DNA from: Aurelia coerulea
Lineage: Eukaryota > Cnidaria > Scyphozoa > Semaeostomeae > Ulmaridae
Assembly (NCBI GenBank): GCA_039566865.1
Contig: CM076945.1
Span: 3,337,501-3,401,500 of the forward strand
Length of the DNA: 64,000 nt
Reading direction: 5' to 3'
The translations under genes were made by a program, and so were the position numbers. The notes beneath the pieces were generated by a model that was given only the letters and a program-made list of their open reading frames with translations, was not told the DNA's origin and searched no databases. The first letter of the stretch is position 1, and every line of letters starts with the position of its first letter. Shown piece by piece: positions 22,331 to 33,816 of the stretch.

Positions 22331-22646
22331 CCTTAATTCAGAGACATAATAACATTTGAAACAATTGATGTGAAAGTCAGCTTAGATAAAGAAAAGATTT
22401 TGTACTCAGATCAACACCTGATCGTAAGTTCAGTGAAACAATGTCCGACGATTATCATGGAAGATCATATCAAATCAAGGAAGGAACCCTGTTAGGAAAC
22501 ACAGTAACTGGTGATTATATCTCCTTCTTTTCTTCTCTGCGCTGTTGCCCTATTATTACTGTGTTAATCACAACAATGACAAAACACCAATCGTACCACT
22601 TCAGCTTGAAATTACCTACAGATCCGTCAGGTTTATGAAGAAAATA

Positions 22647-23250
22647 CCGGGTGCGCCAAAATAAACTATGCCCGTTTGGCAGGCCACAATAAATCGTACA
22701 CTGGACCGATTTTGAAGATTTATGACTTAATCATTAGCAAAAAGCCTGAATTAGATACTGGGATTTTTTGCAAATTTTTTCATTTTCAGTTTTTAGAGCT
22801 ATAAGCGAGTTTCCTAAAATGTTTGCTTTCGAAAACACTGAAAATGTTCAAAAATAATCGATCAAGTTTTCTAAAGAATCGACATGAGTGGACGAAGAGA
22901 GAACTTGTTCGTGGTGATTTGCGATTTAGAAATCAAACAATTGTAATCTGCTGTACGAAGAGTTCATACTAAACCCTCAAATCCCCCTGAAAACGTTTTC
23001 TCTTTATTGATTCATGTTGAATCTTTCAAAATTTGATCGCCGTTCTTTTATCGTTCTCAATGTTCTCGAAAACGAACATTTCAAGAAACTCGCTTCTAGC
23101 TTAAAAACTGGAAACGGAAAAATTTGCAAAAAGTCCCAGAATCTAATTCAGGCTTTCTGCTAAAGATTAAGTCATAAATCGTCAAAATTGGTCCAATGTA
23201 TCATTTATTGTGGCCTGCCAAACGTGCATAGTGTATTTTGGTGCACCCGG
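22647..23250. mobile_element. Foldback MITE, family A copy 2
   Basis: CCGGGTGCGCC and GGTGCACCCGG ends with TA duplications (22645-22646, 23251-23252); 604 bp. The two halves are inverted copies with about 300-nt arms. This length, shared with 40865-41470, seems to be the standard form of the family. Confidence 0.92.
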
Positions 23251-23252
23251 TA

Positions 23253-23645
23253 GTTGGAGATAAAATGCGAGACATGGACCGAATTTTTCTCTTGGTCGCA
23301 AGTACGCTCAGTCAAAGAAAAGTAAAATGACAAAGAAGTACCGAAAATCAATTTTCACCTTCAGCAGCGTCTTTTTAGACAGGGAATATTGTCTAACGAT
23401 CTAAGAATCATTCTAACCTTTGATTTTGTGCCATACTTGTACCAAATCGACCACAGAGATTCAGAATTCATCCGGTACCTTTTTTACTTTTGACCGGTAG
23501 TGTCATTTTTGATGATGTCAATTGCTGACATTTTGAGAACTAATATGACTATAGCTTTTGATAGGTATGTTTGATAAGCTTGTAAATGACACAGTTGAAT
23601 TCAGCTTGATTAAAGCTTTCGAATGATATATAATTCTTCATATCT
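23253..23645. other. Unassigned sequence between two MITEs
   Basis: No motif or repeat recognised. Confidence 0.3.
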
Positions 23646-23647
23646 TA

Positions 23648-24065
23648 CACGTTTTTTTTATAAGAAACTTGGATCAGCACTGAGTACTAAAAGTTTCTTA
23701 ATTTCGCATGAAAATTTCGGTGTTTTAGTAGTAAAACTTTTTAATTAGTTTCTTATTTTTTAGGCCTAAAATTGCGGTATTGTTTGAAGTTGAGCCTTCT
23801 TCTCGAGAAAGGGCTTCCATTTTGTATTGGCATTGTCATCAAGAAGAAGCAATGCACATCAAGGCAAAAATTTACCAATTTGGCAGTTAAAAGTCAAGAA
23901 AAGACGAATGTACATTTGTTAGAGAGACATAGAATAAGATAGACATACAGAAATAAAGTTTTAGAGTTTCTTAACTGTTCTTGAGCGTAGTACTAGAGTT
24001 TCTTAAATTTTTGGTCATCGTAGTACTAGTTTCTTATAAACCAGTTTCTTATAAACAAAAACGTG
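23648..24065. mobile_element. TAAGAAAC-box element (family I) copy 1
   Basis: Ends CACGTTTTTTTTATAAGAAA and the complement, with TA at 23646-23647 and 24066-24067; 418 bp. GTTTCTTA or TAAGAAAC boxes recur near both ends (for example 23662, 23694, 23750, 23967, 24000, 24030 and 24047). The interior matches copy 2 (45759-47064) almost throughout in reverse orientation. Confidence 0.88.
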
Positions 24066-24067
24066 TA

Positions 24068-24690
24068 TACTTTTGCTCAACGCTAGTTTAAAAGAAGTGT
24101 GATCGAACGAATAAGTGTGATTTCGTTGCTAAAAATTGCGTTAAGATAGCACTAGGGAATTCTTGCCATCATTTTTTGCTTCTAAAAGAAGCTTCTGTGA
24201 TTTGATGGGTTGATTTCGTTGATTGGCTGATTTATTATGGACAAAACATTGTTTTACTTACCCAATGAGAAACCAATGTTTGGTAGTCAAAATTAACAGA
24301 GCTTATTATTGGGGAGATGAGCTGACCCTATTGCTTTGAAACATTGTGTTTCAGCTTTGTTGTGAGCGAATCAACCCTGGGACTCACACTGTCATGCGCA
24401 TCATTGCTATAGTTTCTTCTCTTGATCTCAACGGTGAAAATAATGTGCACATTACGTAACTGAAGTAAATCGTTACTGCGCCTTCGATTTGGAGCCCTTT
24501 TCGGAGGATTCCTTTTAGCCTGCTCGTATCCCCAACAAGAGAGAACAAAGCATCTCTGTCGGTTGCGCTGAAAGTGTTACAAAACACCTGGTAAAATATA
24601 GAACTAGAAACTTGGTGTAGAGAGGTTGGACGACAAAAAATACTGAGATATATTTTTTCATTTTTTAACGCGGGAAAATTTCAACGTTTT
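24068..24690. other. Unassigned sequence
   Basis: The minus frame at 24384-24587 has no recognisable domain. No repeat ends were found. Confidence 0.3.
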
Positions 24691-25594
24691 TTCGTCTTTT
24701 GGTCACAAATGTTATCTTTATAGCGGCCAAATGAAAACAAAGAGATTAATAGAACACATAAACGTGAACTAAGGGTACTCCATAAAGATTATGATGCATC
24801 GTTTGATATGTGTCTACGGAGAGAGGCAGATACAACAATCCACGTCAAAAATCTCCAAAAACTACACTCCTTTTTTTATAAGAAACTAAGGTCTGGGGCT
24901 GGTAGGCAGTTTCTTAAATTCTTGGGCCATTTTGCTACCAAAAGTTTCTTATGTGTTTCTTATATTTTTAATGCTGGAAGTTTAGAGTTAATCTAGCTTT
25001 GTCAAGAGGGCTTCCAAATTACTTAGTAAGATCTCAAAACAAGTAAATAAAATAATTCGCACTCAAAATAATTTCCAAATAGTTGCTATAACTGTACAGT
25101 GTCAAAACAATTTGAGTGCGACAGGAAAATTAAAACTGTAAATTACAAACGTTTCTTTGCTTTTTCAAGTCAGGTAGGGTTGTTTCTTAGCTTTCGACAA
25201 ATTGAGCCTACCGTTTCTTATAAGCGGTTTCTTATAAAAAAAATAAGTGTAATGTTACAAGTATTCAAATCTCTGAATTCGCTGAATCCATCATACCTTT
25301 GGGATTTTTCAGCACTAAGCAAGTGGAATACAACCTTTCTTAGGATCAAAAATTTGGTAAAATTGCCTCAAATAAAAACACACACTGTTGGACTACACTC
25401 TGTAACCTTCAGAGGCAGCATAATTTGGAATGCACTAAGTAACGATATAAAAACATGTGAAAATGTGGCAGCTTTCAAAAAGAAAATAAAAAAACATGGA
25501 AGGGGGCAAACGGCAGCTGTAAACTATGTTGTAAATAGGATATTGTATTATACTTTATATCATGTAATTATTTTTAGTTGTAATTAGGTTATGT
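24691..25594 (+). pseudogene. LINE C-terminal fragment interrupted by family I copy 3
   Basis: Before the insertion the frame reads HKRELRVLHKDYDASF and TTIHVKNLQKL; after it, MLQVFKSLNSLNPSYL, then VTFRGSIIWNALSNDIK and a Lys-rich end at 25587. This is the usual LINE region after the reverse transcriptase ('KRALR..Y.DY.S..' and 'FRG..IWN.L'). The left boundary is uncertain. The 3' untranslated part is cut by foldback element D and resumes at 26365, ending in a TGAAA repeat tail near 26441-26458. Confidence 0.85.
24865..25249. mobile_element. TAAGAAAC-box element (family I) copy 3, in the LINE
   Basis: Starts CACTCCTTTTTTTATAAGAA and ends TTCTTATAAAAAAAATAAGTG, with TA at 24863-24864 and 25250-25251. 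Excision with one TA gives the codons for LQKL-MLQVFK without a break, which fixes the ends and the 2-bp target duplication. It has the repeated GTTTCTTA boxes of the family. Confidence 0.92.
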
Positions 25595-25595
25595 A

Positions 25596-26362
25596 CAGGG
25601 TGTCCCAGAAAAATTGTTCGACATTTGATTAAATGTGAAAAATAATGATAAAATGTACAGGTTCCTGGCTAGATAACCCTGTTCCTAAGGTTTTAAATTA
25701 ATTTTAGACGCCAGAATCTTCCGAATCCGCTAAGAATTCACGGAGTTACGAGCTTTTGAAGTTCAAGATTGTACGAAAGCTGAAACTAGACGCCTTTAAC
25801 TCACTTGTTTTTCAAAAAGACGACCTAAAACCGAAGTAGAGGAAGACTGTCCAATGTGTTACCTCTTGTTGATATCAGAGCAAACAAAATAAGGCTTCAA
25901 AGGCAGTTTAATTCTTGCAACCGTTGCCGAAATTGATTAAGAATGCAAGTATCTGAAAACATGGAATGAAAACTTAATCGATGAGAGACGGCGCAATTCC
26001 AGATTGTGCTGAACAGGATTCCGCCAAGCATCCATAACCTTGGTTCAATGTTATAGAAAGCTAGTTTATCGAAAGCTAGTTTATCGAAAGTGCTTTTGAA
26101 ATTACATTTGATTTGCTGTGAATAAACGAGATTCCACTTTCACAAAATATGCAATTTAGGGGCGTCTGGTTTCAGCTTTCGCACAAACTTGAACTTCGAA
26201 GGCTCATAACCCCGTGAATATTAAGCCGATTTGCTAGCTTCTGGTGTCTAAAATTAATTTACAATCTCAGCAATATGGTTATCGTACCATGGATCCCGTT
26301 CATTATTTCGTTATTTTTTCAGTATCTAATCAAACACCGAACAATTTTTTTGAGACACCCTG
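25596..26362. mobile_element. Foldback MITE, family D copy 1
   Basis: Ends CAGGGTGTCCCAGAAAAATT and complement (TGAGACACCCTG), with TA at 25594-25595 and 26363-26364; 767 bp, arms inverted. Inserted in the 3' untranslated part of the LINE. The second copy is at 61648-62399. Confidence 0.9.
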
Positions 26363-26459
26363 TATATATTGTTATGCTGATAGCTATTTGTAAATAACCA
26401 ACTTTAAAGAATGATAAATGAAAAATGAAAAAAAAAATGAAATGAAATGAAATGAAAAA

Positions 26460-27080
26460 AGTGAAAGATTTTCTTGGCCTCTCAAACATTGTTAATCCAC
26501 AATCCACACGTTCCTCTTTATGATATACGCAATGAATGATTGTACAAATCTAAACAATGAAATATAGGTTGCTTTGTTTTGCTGGTTTTTCCAAACACAT
26601 TTCCAATGAATAGCCAGTCTCTTTATCAAAGAAATTCTCTTTATCCATTTACAATAACCTGTTAAAATCAATTAGTTTGTAAAGGAAACCAAAATTTTAA
26701 TTCTCAATTGGAGATAAAATATTTCTAAATCTCTCCATCACTGTTTCTTGTAACAGTTGCACCTGCGTTTCAATGAAAATCCTATTTTATGCTCTGTTGC
26801 TGTTCTGTCTACTTTTAGATCAAATCTCATTGTTTTAAACTGGTGGGGAGTTATATTTGGAAACGCTAATTGCGACCAGTTAAAGAAAGCAGCAGGAAGT
26901 CAGACAAGTCATTGTTGCTAGATGTTGATAGCCTATTGTAGCAACTGCTTTGTGTGAAGTACCAGATAATATAAAGATTGTACACATTTCGGAAGGTTCT
27001 AGAAAGTGAATTATGGTGAATCAATTAATCGATTTCAGTGATTCGTGCCTATCGTGCTTCGTGCTAAATCTATCGATCGA
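26460..27080. other. Unassigned sequence
   Basis: No coding or repeat signal recognised. Confidence 0.3.
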
Positions 27081-27088
27081 TTTAGAGG

Positions 27089-27366
27089 CCCGGGGGGGTA
27101 TATGACTTGTGGATGGACGGGGGTCTGCCGCCCGGTTTTCAGAAAGCTACCCACTTCTAATTACCGAAAGTTGCTTTGGTACCCACTTTTATGATGAAAT
27201 TTGGCGGAAAATTGCCCATTTTAATAATTTTTTTCGAATTTCAGCGAAATCCCACCCTTGTTTATGGAAAATTTGCCGAAAAAGGACCCTTGTTTAGAGA
27301 ATTTTTGGCCCAAAAACCCACCCATATGGGCGGTACCTTGAAGATGTTATGTACCCCCCCCCCGGG
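27089..27366. mobile_element. hAT-like G-rich MITE
   Basis: Ends CCCGGGGGGGTA and TACCCCCCCCCCGGG; perfect 8-bp duplication TTTAGAGG at 27081-27088 and 27367-27374. 278 bp. The frames inside come from the MITE. Confidence 0.88.
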
Positions 27367-27416
27367 TTTAGAGGCCATCTTACATATGTCGAATACGTCG
27401 AATACGTCGAATACAA

Positions 27417-27814
27417 TATAACAAAATTATTTACGAATTAAACATTTACATCTTTTGCCATCCCATTCTTTTATCCCCCTTTTAAAACTTCTCAAGGTAT
27501 CAGCTCTCTTTAGTACATCATCTAGAGTGTTCCACAGGAGACTACCTCTAAACGAAAGAGAATTTAGTCCATATCGATGTGACAGTGCTGATGGAAGCCT
27601 GCATAGATCTCCGCACCAAAGAGCTATGCAGGCTACCATCAGCACAGTCACATCGATATGGACTAAACTCTCTTTCGTTTAGAGGTAGTCTCCTGTGGAA
27701 CACTCAATATGATGAAATAAAGAGAGCTGATACCTTGAGAAGTTTTAAAAGGGGATAAAAGAATGGGATGGCAAAAGATGTAAATGCTTAACTTGAAAAT
27801 AATTTTGTTATATT
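27417..27814. repeat. Inverted duplication of a LINE 3' end
   Basis: Two copies of the same LINE C-terminus and 3' untranslated part face each other around 27607-27630. The minus copy is open (27620 to 27427): SHRYGLNSLSFRGSLLWNTL, then FKRGIKEWDG. The plus copy has small deletions. Arms are about 190 nt. On the left lies a tandem GTCGAATAC x3 (27385-27415), which may be the minus-strand LINE tail. Confidence 0.8.
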
Positions 27815-27895
27815 GTAAATAATTGGTTTAAATTAGTTTTAAGTAACTATGTATCTACCAACGGTAGATAATGTTATGATGATCATGATGATGAT

Positions 27896-27973
27896 GTTTC
27901 ATTTCATTTCATTTCATTTCATTTCATTTCATTTCATTTCATTTCATTTCATTTCATTTCATTTCATTTCATT
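27896..27973. repeat. (TTTCA)n microsatellite, ~15 units
   Basis: An almost perfect pentanucleotide run. On the minus strand it is (TGAAA)n directly after the 3' end of the LINE at 28121-28561; a shorter TGAAA run ends the LINE at 24691-25594. It is therefore best read as a LINE tail. Confidence 0.9.
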
Positions 27974-28561
27974 TTATAATATTTATACAGGGTAAGTATT
28001 CAACGTATAATACAAAAATTGATTTACAAACTGCCCTGTTAAAAGAAAGAAAGAAAGCAACTTACAATATCAAGATGAAAACTAATATATAGGTATCAAA
28101 AGTCAAAAGGAAAGGTGTGATTATGTACAGGAGCTGGCATTTTTCAATGACGATTTGAATTGTGAGAAAGTACTGGCCATCTTATTTTCTCTTTTTAATT
28201 TGTTCCAAAGTTTGGCCCCTCTATATGAGAAGCATTTTTGGCCACATGCGGTTTTTAGCAATGGTACATAAAGGTCTGTGCAGGTATTACGAAGCTGTCT
28301 AGTACTGGTTTCTGATAACCTTTGAAACAGTCCTGTAAGATAATCAGGCGCTTCATGGTTGATAGACCTATAGACCATTTTCAAGGTTTCCATTTCCGTT
28401 TCCGTTTCTAATTGCCTGATGATAGGAGCTGCAGACGATCTATAGGGGCTGTTTGTCACGATCCTAGCTGCACGATTGTGGAGCTTCTGAAGCTTGTTGA
28501 GTGTTGTGTTGCCACAAACACCCCAGACTGGGCAACAGAAACGGAAGTAAGGCTCAACCAT
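27974..28561 (-). pseudogene. LINE C-terminal fragment with 3' tail
   Basis: An open minus-strand frame (28561 to 28121, 146 codons) reads PYFRFCCPVWGVCG, LNKLQKLHNRAARIVT and the terminal CFSYRGAKLWNKLKREN. This is the region just after the reverse transcriptase of CR1/L2-like LINEs. It lacks the catalytic part and is 5' truncated near 28565. The 3' untranslated part runs to the pentanucleotide tail at 27973. Confidence 0.87.
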
Positions 28562-28565
28562 ACTT

Positions 28566-29452
28566 TTTTACATGGTCTGCAATATGCTTAAAGGGAGATA
28601 GGGGATCCAGGAGTTTCAGTAAAGACTGTTGTTTTGGTTTCTTTAGTTCCCTGTGATCCGTTTCATGAAAAAAACAGCTGTGCAATTTGATACAGATTAC
28701 ATCATCGTTGCGTTCGGCCTGCTATTTTTAGGATGGAATACCCTTGAATAACTTTTTTACATTTCTTAGGGTGACTTCTTATTCTCCCAATCGATAACCT
28801 TGCTAAAGCGTGTTCAAGTCATAGCCCTAAAGCGGAAATATAAAGGAAATTCAATGGCGATTTTTGGCTGGATTTCAATGCTTTTCGAAAGGTTTCTCTC
28901 CACAAAACCCCTCAGAAAATCGGAACGGAGTGGCCGTTTTCAGTCAGGAAAAATTCTGAAGTTGATTGATCATTTGATCATGTATCCGCTATTAAAAATT
29001 GGTTGATAGTTAGTTTGTTCGCAAATTTAACAATGTCCTTTCATTGTTTAGTCTTGCAAAAGCGTTGACTTCCACAAATTTTTCAATCCAAAATTTACGT
29101 TTTGGTCATAGAAATTCCATTTAAGGTTACTGTACTCCTTCAGGACGATAAAACGTTTTATCCGATCAATTTTTGGATTTTCAGATATTTGCATAGCGCA
29201 CACTACTACACACAATTTCTGACAATTTCAAGGAATTTTCCTTTATTTTTTCAGTGAACTATAAGCAATTTAAAGCAACGTCTTCCCAGTGGGTTACCAG
29301 TTAGGAAAATGCTGAATTAGGAGGAAAATTTGACGACTAAAGGTTAAAGCAGGGTAAAGCTTTCAAGTGGTGTCGAATATATCTAACGGTGTTGGTACCC
29401 TTTACATCATTATGAACGCTGCACTAGATATATAAAGGATTAACATGAATAA
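28566..29452. other. Mostly unassigned; foldback remnant at ~28783-28990
   Basis: 28783-28990 resembles the right arm of family F (56500-56700): GTTCAAGTCAT, CCTCAGAAAATCGGAA and TTTCAGTCAGG occur in order. The rest shows nothing recognisable. Confidence 0.4.
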
Positions 29453-29460
29453 CATTTTGG

Positions 29461-29923
29461 CAGGAACGCCGGAGAGGGGGGGGCGCGGGGGGTCAAGCGC
29501 CCCTCCTGCCCTTTCCTAACGGGGGCAAGGGGGGCAAAAGTGCCCTTTCAATGAAAAACAATAATTTACTTTGAAACTTGATAGAAAAGCCGCCATAGCT
29601 TCATTCCCTTATCAGAAACACACCAGTAACGAAAAATGACTGGCAATTGCAACTTCAAAATAAGCAATATGCGATTTTATGCGATTCGGAATGAGGACAT
29701 GTGGAGGAATGGCCAAAAAATTTCGTGAAAGAACATGATTAATGTTCGTTAAAACGTTTTTGATAGCATTTTAAGCCAATCTAAAGGGCGTGGCCACACA
29801 AATTTTCCTGGGGGAGTACCCCCGGACCTCCCAGTTTTTAGGCTCGCTTCGCTCGCCTTCGGTCTCGATTGCCCTTACCCTCCTAGTCGCCCCCCTTGCC
29901 CTACCATCGCTCCGGCGTCCCTG
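29461..29923. mobile_element. hAT-like MITE with CAGGNACGCCGGAG ends
   Basis: Starts CAGGAACGCCGGAG and ends CTCCGGCGTCCCTG; perfect 8-bp duplication CATTTTGG at 29453-29460 and 29924-29931. 463 bp with G/C runs near both ends and no transposase. Confidence 0.9.
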
Positions 29924-30050
29924 CATTTTGGCCAACATGCTGAAAATCAAAATTTCAGCAACCAATGAGCATTCCACACAGTACTGAATACTGCAAAATA
30001 TTGCAAACTAGGTATCATTCGAAAGAACATAACGAGTGGCTGAATCTTGC

Positions 30051-30503
30051 CCCAGGGGGGGGGGTACTCAGGTATATTTAGGATAGGGGTGCTCAGGCTG
30101 GGGTACAACGCATCAACCCAAAAAGGTAATTTCTAGCATGAAAATAGACCCAAAAAAGTAATTTGTCTGACCTTACATACCCAAAAGTTATGAAATCAGT
30201 ATCTTAAATCTTCATAAAAATGCCTTAACTGATTAGATTTCTCATAATGTGTTTGGATATTTATGTTTTTTTATCTTAGTACTGTTACTTGGCGCAAATT
30301 TTTTTTGTAGATTATATTTTCCCCGATTTTTTACTTTTTCTCATATTTGAGACCCAAAAAAGTAAGCCAGGATGTCTTGAACCCAAAAAAATAACTGTAC
30401 AAATCATTGTGACCCAAAAAAATAATCCTTGCCTAAATTTTAGACCCAAAAAGTAACCTGAGCATCCCTATCCTGAATATACCAGAGTACCCCCCCCCCT
30501 GGG
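30051..30503. mobile_element. hAT-like G-rich MITE
   Basis: Ends CCCAGGGGGGGGGGTACTC and complement, extending through TATATT.AGGATAGGG.TGCTCAGG to about 47 bp of inverted repeat; perfect 8-bp duplication AATCTTGC at 30043-30050 and 30504-30511. The interior has scattered ACCCAAAAAAGTAA repeats. Confidence 0.9.
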
Positions 30504-30605
30504 AATCTTGCAAGAATTATGATGATTGCAGGAGAGTTTAATCTCTTTTTTGTGTCGCACATTTTTTTAAAAATCTTATGAAACATTGGAAAGCGCAGGT
30601 TTAGT

Positions 30606-30645
30606 AGCCTGCGTGCAGCCTCAACTTGAGGCACGCAGTCTAAGG
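30606..30645. repeat. Short TAGCCTGCGTGCAG hairpin
   Basis: TAGCCTGCGTGC ... GCACGCAGTCTA, arms of about 12-14 nt. A similar one is at 57459-57514, suggesting a tiny dispersed element. Confidence 0.55.
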
Positions 30646-30652
30646 TTGAGCA

Positions 30653-31410
30653 AATAGTAAAATGAACTTAGATTTCGTCTAGGGTGAATGGTTAGGCTAC
30701 TGTATTCCGGAGCTCGCAGTTTTGCGAAGATACAAACAACTCTTACGCCATTCTGCTTATAGATTCCTAATTAGAAGACATTACGATTTTGCAAAATGCT
30801 AAATTTCGTTTGCAAAATCCAAACACAAAAAACCTCAACCAGTTCCCAAGAGCGTAAACCCCTTTAAGTCACCAAATAAATGGCAAAATCCTTCCAAGAG
30901 ACAAGTTCCACTTGCTTAGCTCTTTCGAATTATACTTAGTTTGCAGTATATTGCAATAATATTAGATATTTACAATTGATATCTGTCGAGAATCTCAAAT
31001 ACGTACAATGGTTTACTTTAACCTTGGCACCGCCCAGGCTTTGGCTATGTTTTGTCCCTTTCCGTAGTTGTTCTGTTTGGACTGATTGTGTAATTCATCA
31101 ATTGCTATGTCCTAAATTGCAACTGAGGCAGCTGGCATTACTTGCTCTCGATTAATTACGTCCTAATTGGTCAATTAGTTGGTTGATTACAGCCTAATTG
31201 GTCAGATGACGAGGAGATCATTGGTGCCATGGCACGCCTGCTGGTATCTGGTGCTTTCTCCAATTTCCATGTGCTTTGAGTTGTTTACTTGTTTTGTCCA
31301 TATTTTCCAGGCACCGTTTTTGGCATAAAATCATTTCCAAAGGGAAACAGGTGTGAAAATAGCTGAACACTTGGAAATGGGTCATAACTGCAACTCTTTC
31401 AAGTTTCAGA
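30653..31410. other. Unassigned sequence
   Basis: No coding signal. TAATTGGTCA occurs three times around 31158-31203 but does not form an array. Confidence 0.3.
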
Positions 31411-33606
31411 TGGAATAAATAGAAAAAAACGAAGTTTGAAAAACTTGCGGCATTTAATATCCTCCATGAAAAGGGGGTGTCAGGGGTCAGCACAAAGCAA
31501 AAATTTTCGAAATCGGACCAATGGTTCCGTCACAGTGATTTTTTGAAGTTTGGGGAAATGACATGTTGTTGTTTATCATAGCACTTCCGGCAAAATTTAT
31601 TGTTTTAGCTTAACTTTAAACTTTCATAGCTCCACTCATGATTGTCCGATTTTTACAAAATTAGTTTCATTTGAAAGATGATCATCTACTTGTACGTCAC
31701 ATGTAACTTGTTTTCAACAAAAGCACACTAAAGCATGGGTAACCGGACACACATTATGCTTTGTAGTTTTTGAGAATTTCGTGACAAAATAGCCACTCAA
31801 TAGTAAAAACAAAAAATTCAAGTGATATCAAGTGTTAGCTATAAATATATAAAAATACTACAAGGTCTTGGGAACATTTCTGCCAAAGGGTTCGTTCCAG
31901 ATCGTTTTAGTTTTTTTTCAACAATTTTTTGAAAAATGTCACAAAAAGTCCATATCTGCAAGCTGAGTTAGAAAAAGAATCATCGTGTGATATCTGGCTC
32001 TCTTTTCTGTTTACCAACGTTCTCTGCATACTCGGAACGATCTTAAAATAAGAAACGATGAACTACTGTTTCCATGAAATAGGTATGAATTCCGTAAAAT
32101 TCTATTTTATTTGTTAGTGTTCGTTGCATAAAAGACCACACTTGAAAGCATAATTTTTATGACATTTAAGCCTTCGATTGACACTAATAGAGGTTAATTG
32201 CATTAGTTCTGTGCAAGTAATACACCTTTTGATTGTGTAGCAGAAACCTTCAGATTTAACCGTTGAGTTCAAGTTATGAATAGAAGGATTTTTTAGCATT
32301 GTCTATGGACAGCTTAATGTATGTATTGGTTTTTAACAGAGTACAGACAAAGAACACTTGTCTAACATGATACATTTTTGTATGTTGAGACACATAAGCA
32401 TTGCTGCTATAATGTGAAGCTTCGTCTTTACCTACACTTTACCCATCCACCCATCCGATGCCTGTTCACAGATGAGAGCATGCTTTAAATGATTTATATT
32501 GATGAAGGCCCTGTTGCAGTTTGGTCTGGAAGCAGTTTAGAAGAATAGAAAAAAGGAACAGAAGAAACCTTGGAAGTGGAACTGGTTGCAGGGTTAGGCA
32601 AATTTCAATATAAGCAAAGACTCCAGCAAAGACTCCGATTCTGATCATATCAGCTTCTTTGTAGCTAAGGCCAAGCAAAATTTCTTAAGAAAGCACTGTC
32701 ATTATGTCGAAGTGCACACAACAGATACCAAAGAAAGTAAGAGATGTAATTATCGCTATGTAATATCGATGAACAAAATAAAACTTGTTTCATTAGTGAA
32801 TGCTTGGTTTTTGACACAATTTCATACATTTTTAGCTGTGGCAGATTGCATATATTGTTAGTTGTTCAGAGGGGTAAATGCTCAACAATAAGGAAGCAAG
32901 GCTTGAAAATTCATGCAATTATTTGGAAACAATAGACTGTTGTTTTGCATTACTTCAAAAACTTAATTGCCCTGATTGTACAAATGGTTGCTTCTATAGA
33001 TGTGGGAAAAAATTGTGAAAATGAGGGATTCCACATTAATTCTTTAAAGCTTAGCTTGCAGATCAGGACTTCTGGTAGCATTTTTCAAAAAATTGTTGAA
33101 AAAAAACTAAAACGATCTGGAACGAACCCTTTGGCAGAAATGTTCCCAAGACCTTGTAGTATTTTTATATGTTTATAGCTAACACTTGATATCACTTGAA
33201 TTTTTTGTTTTTACTATTGAGTGGCTATTTTGTCACGAAATTCTCAAAAACTACAAAGCATAATGTGTGTCCGGTTACCCATGCTTTAGTGTGCTTTTGT
33301 TGAAAACAAGTTACATGTGACGTACAAGTAGATGATCATCTTTCAAATGAAACTAATTTTGTAAAAATCGGACAATCATGAGCGGAGCTATGAAAGTTTA
33401 AAGTTAAGCTAAAACAATAAATTTTGCCGGAAGTGCTATGATAAACAACAACATGTCATTTCCCTAAACTTCAAAAAATCATTGTGACGGAACCATTGGT
33501 CCGATTTCGAAAATTTTTGCTTTGCGTTGACCCCTGACACCCCCTTTTCATCGAGGATATTAAATGTTGCAACTTTTTCAAACTTCGTTTTTTCCTATTT
33601 ATTCCA
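31411..33606. mobile_element. Large element with ~530-bp inverted arms
   Basis: Left arm about 31411-31944, right arm about 33077-33606, spacer about 1.13 kb. Outer ends TGGAATAAATAG and CTATTTATTCCA. The arms share long stretches such as CGAAATCGGACCAATGGTTC and the complement, with few differences. The spacer has only short frames with no transposase motif (for example 32466-32678 minus, 32945-33178 plus). No clear target duplication was seen. Probably a non-autonomous long-TIR transposon. Confidence 0.82.
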
Positions 33607-33816
33607 TAATTTCTCTGATCTGGATCACTGTGTTCAGGCTTAGCATCTTAGTAGTATTTTTTTCTGCTGCATCATTTCTGCGATTGAACGCTTTATGATC
33701 AAGAGCAGCGTTCAGAACCATATAATTTCATCTATTAGGATTCTAATTATAGACTTTAGTGCTAATTGGTCACGTGATTTGTTGCCAGGCAACCAAACAA
33801 TAGGACAAGTCATCTA

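Noticed and set aside
27896..27973. CRISPR-like or functional satellite array
   Set aside because: A plain pentanucleotide without spacers, positioned as a LINE tail.
33780..33795. Functional RFX X-box at GTTGCCAGGCAAC
   Set aside because: Lies in sequence shared with a TTAA element interior (46472), so more likely TE-borne than a gene promoter.
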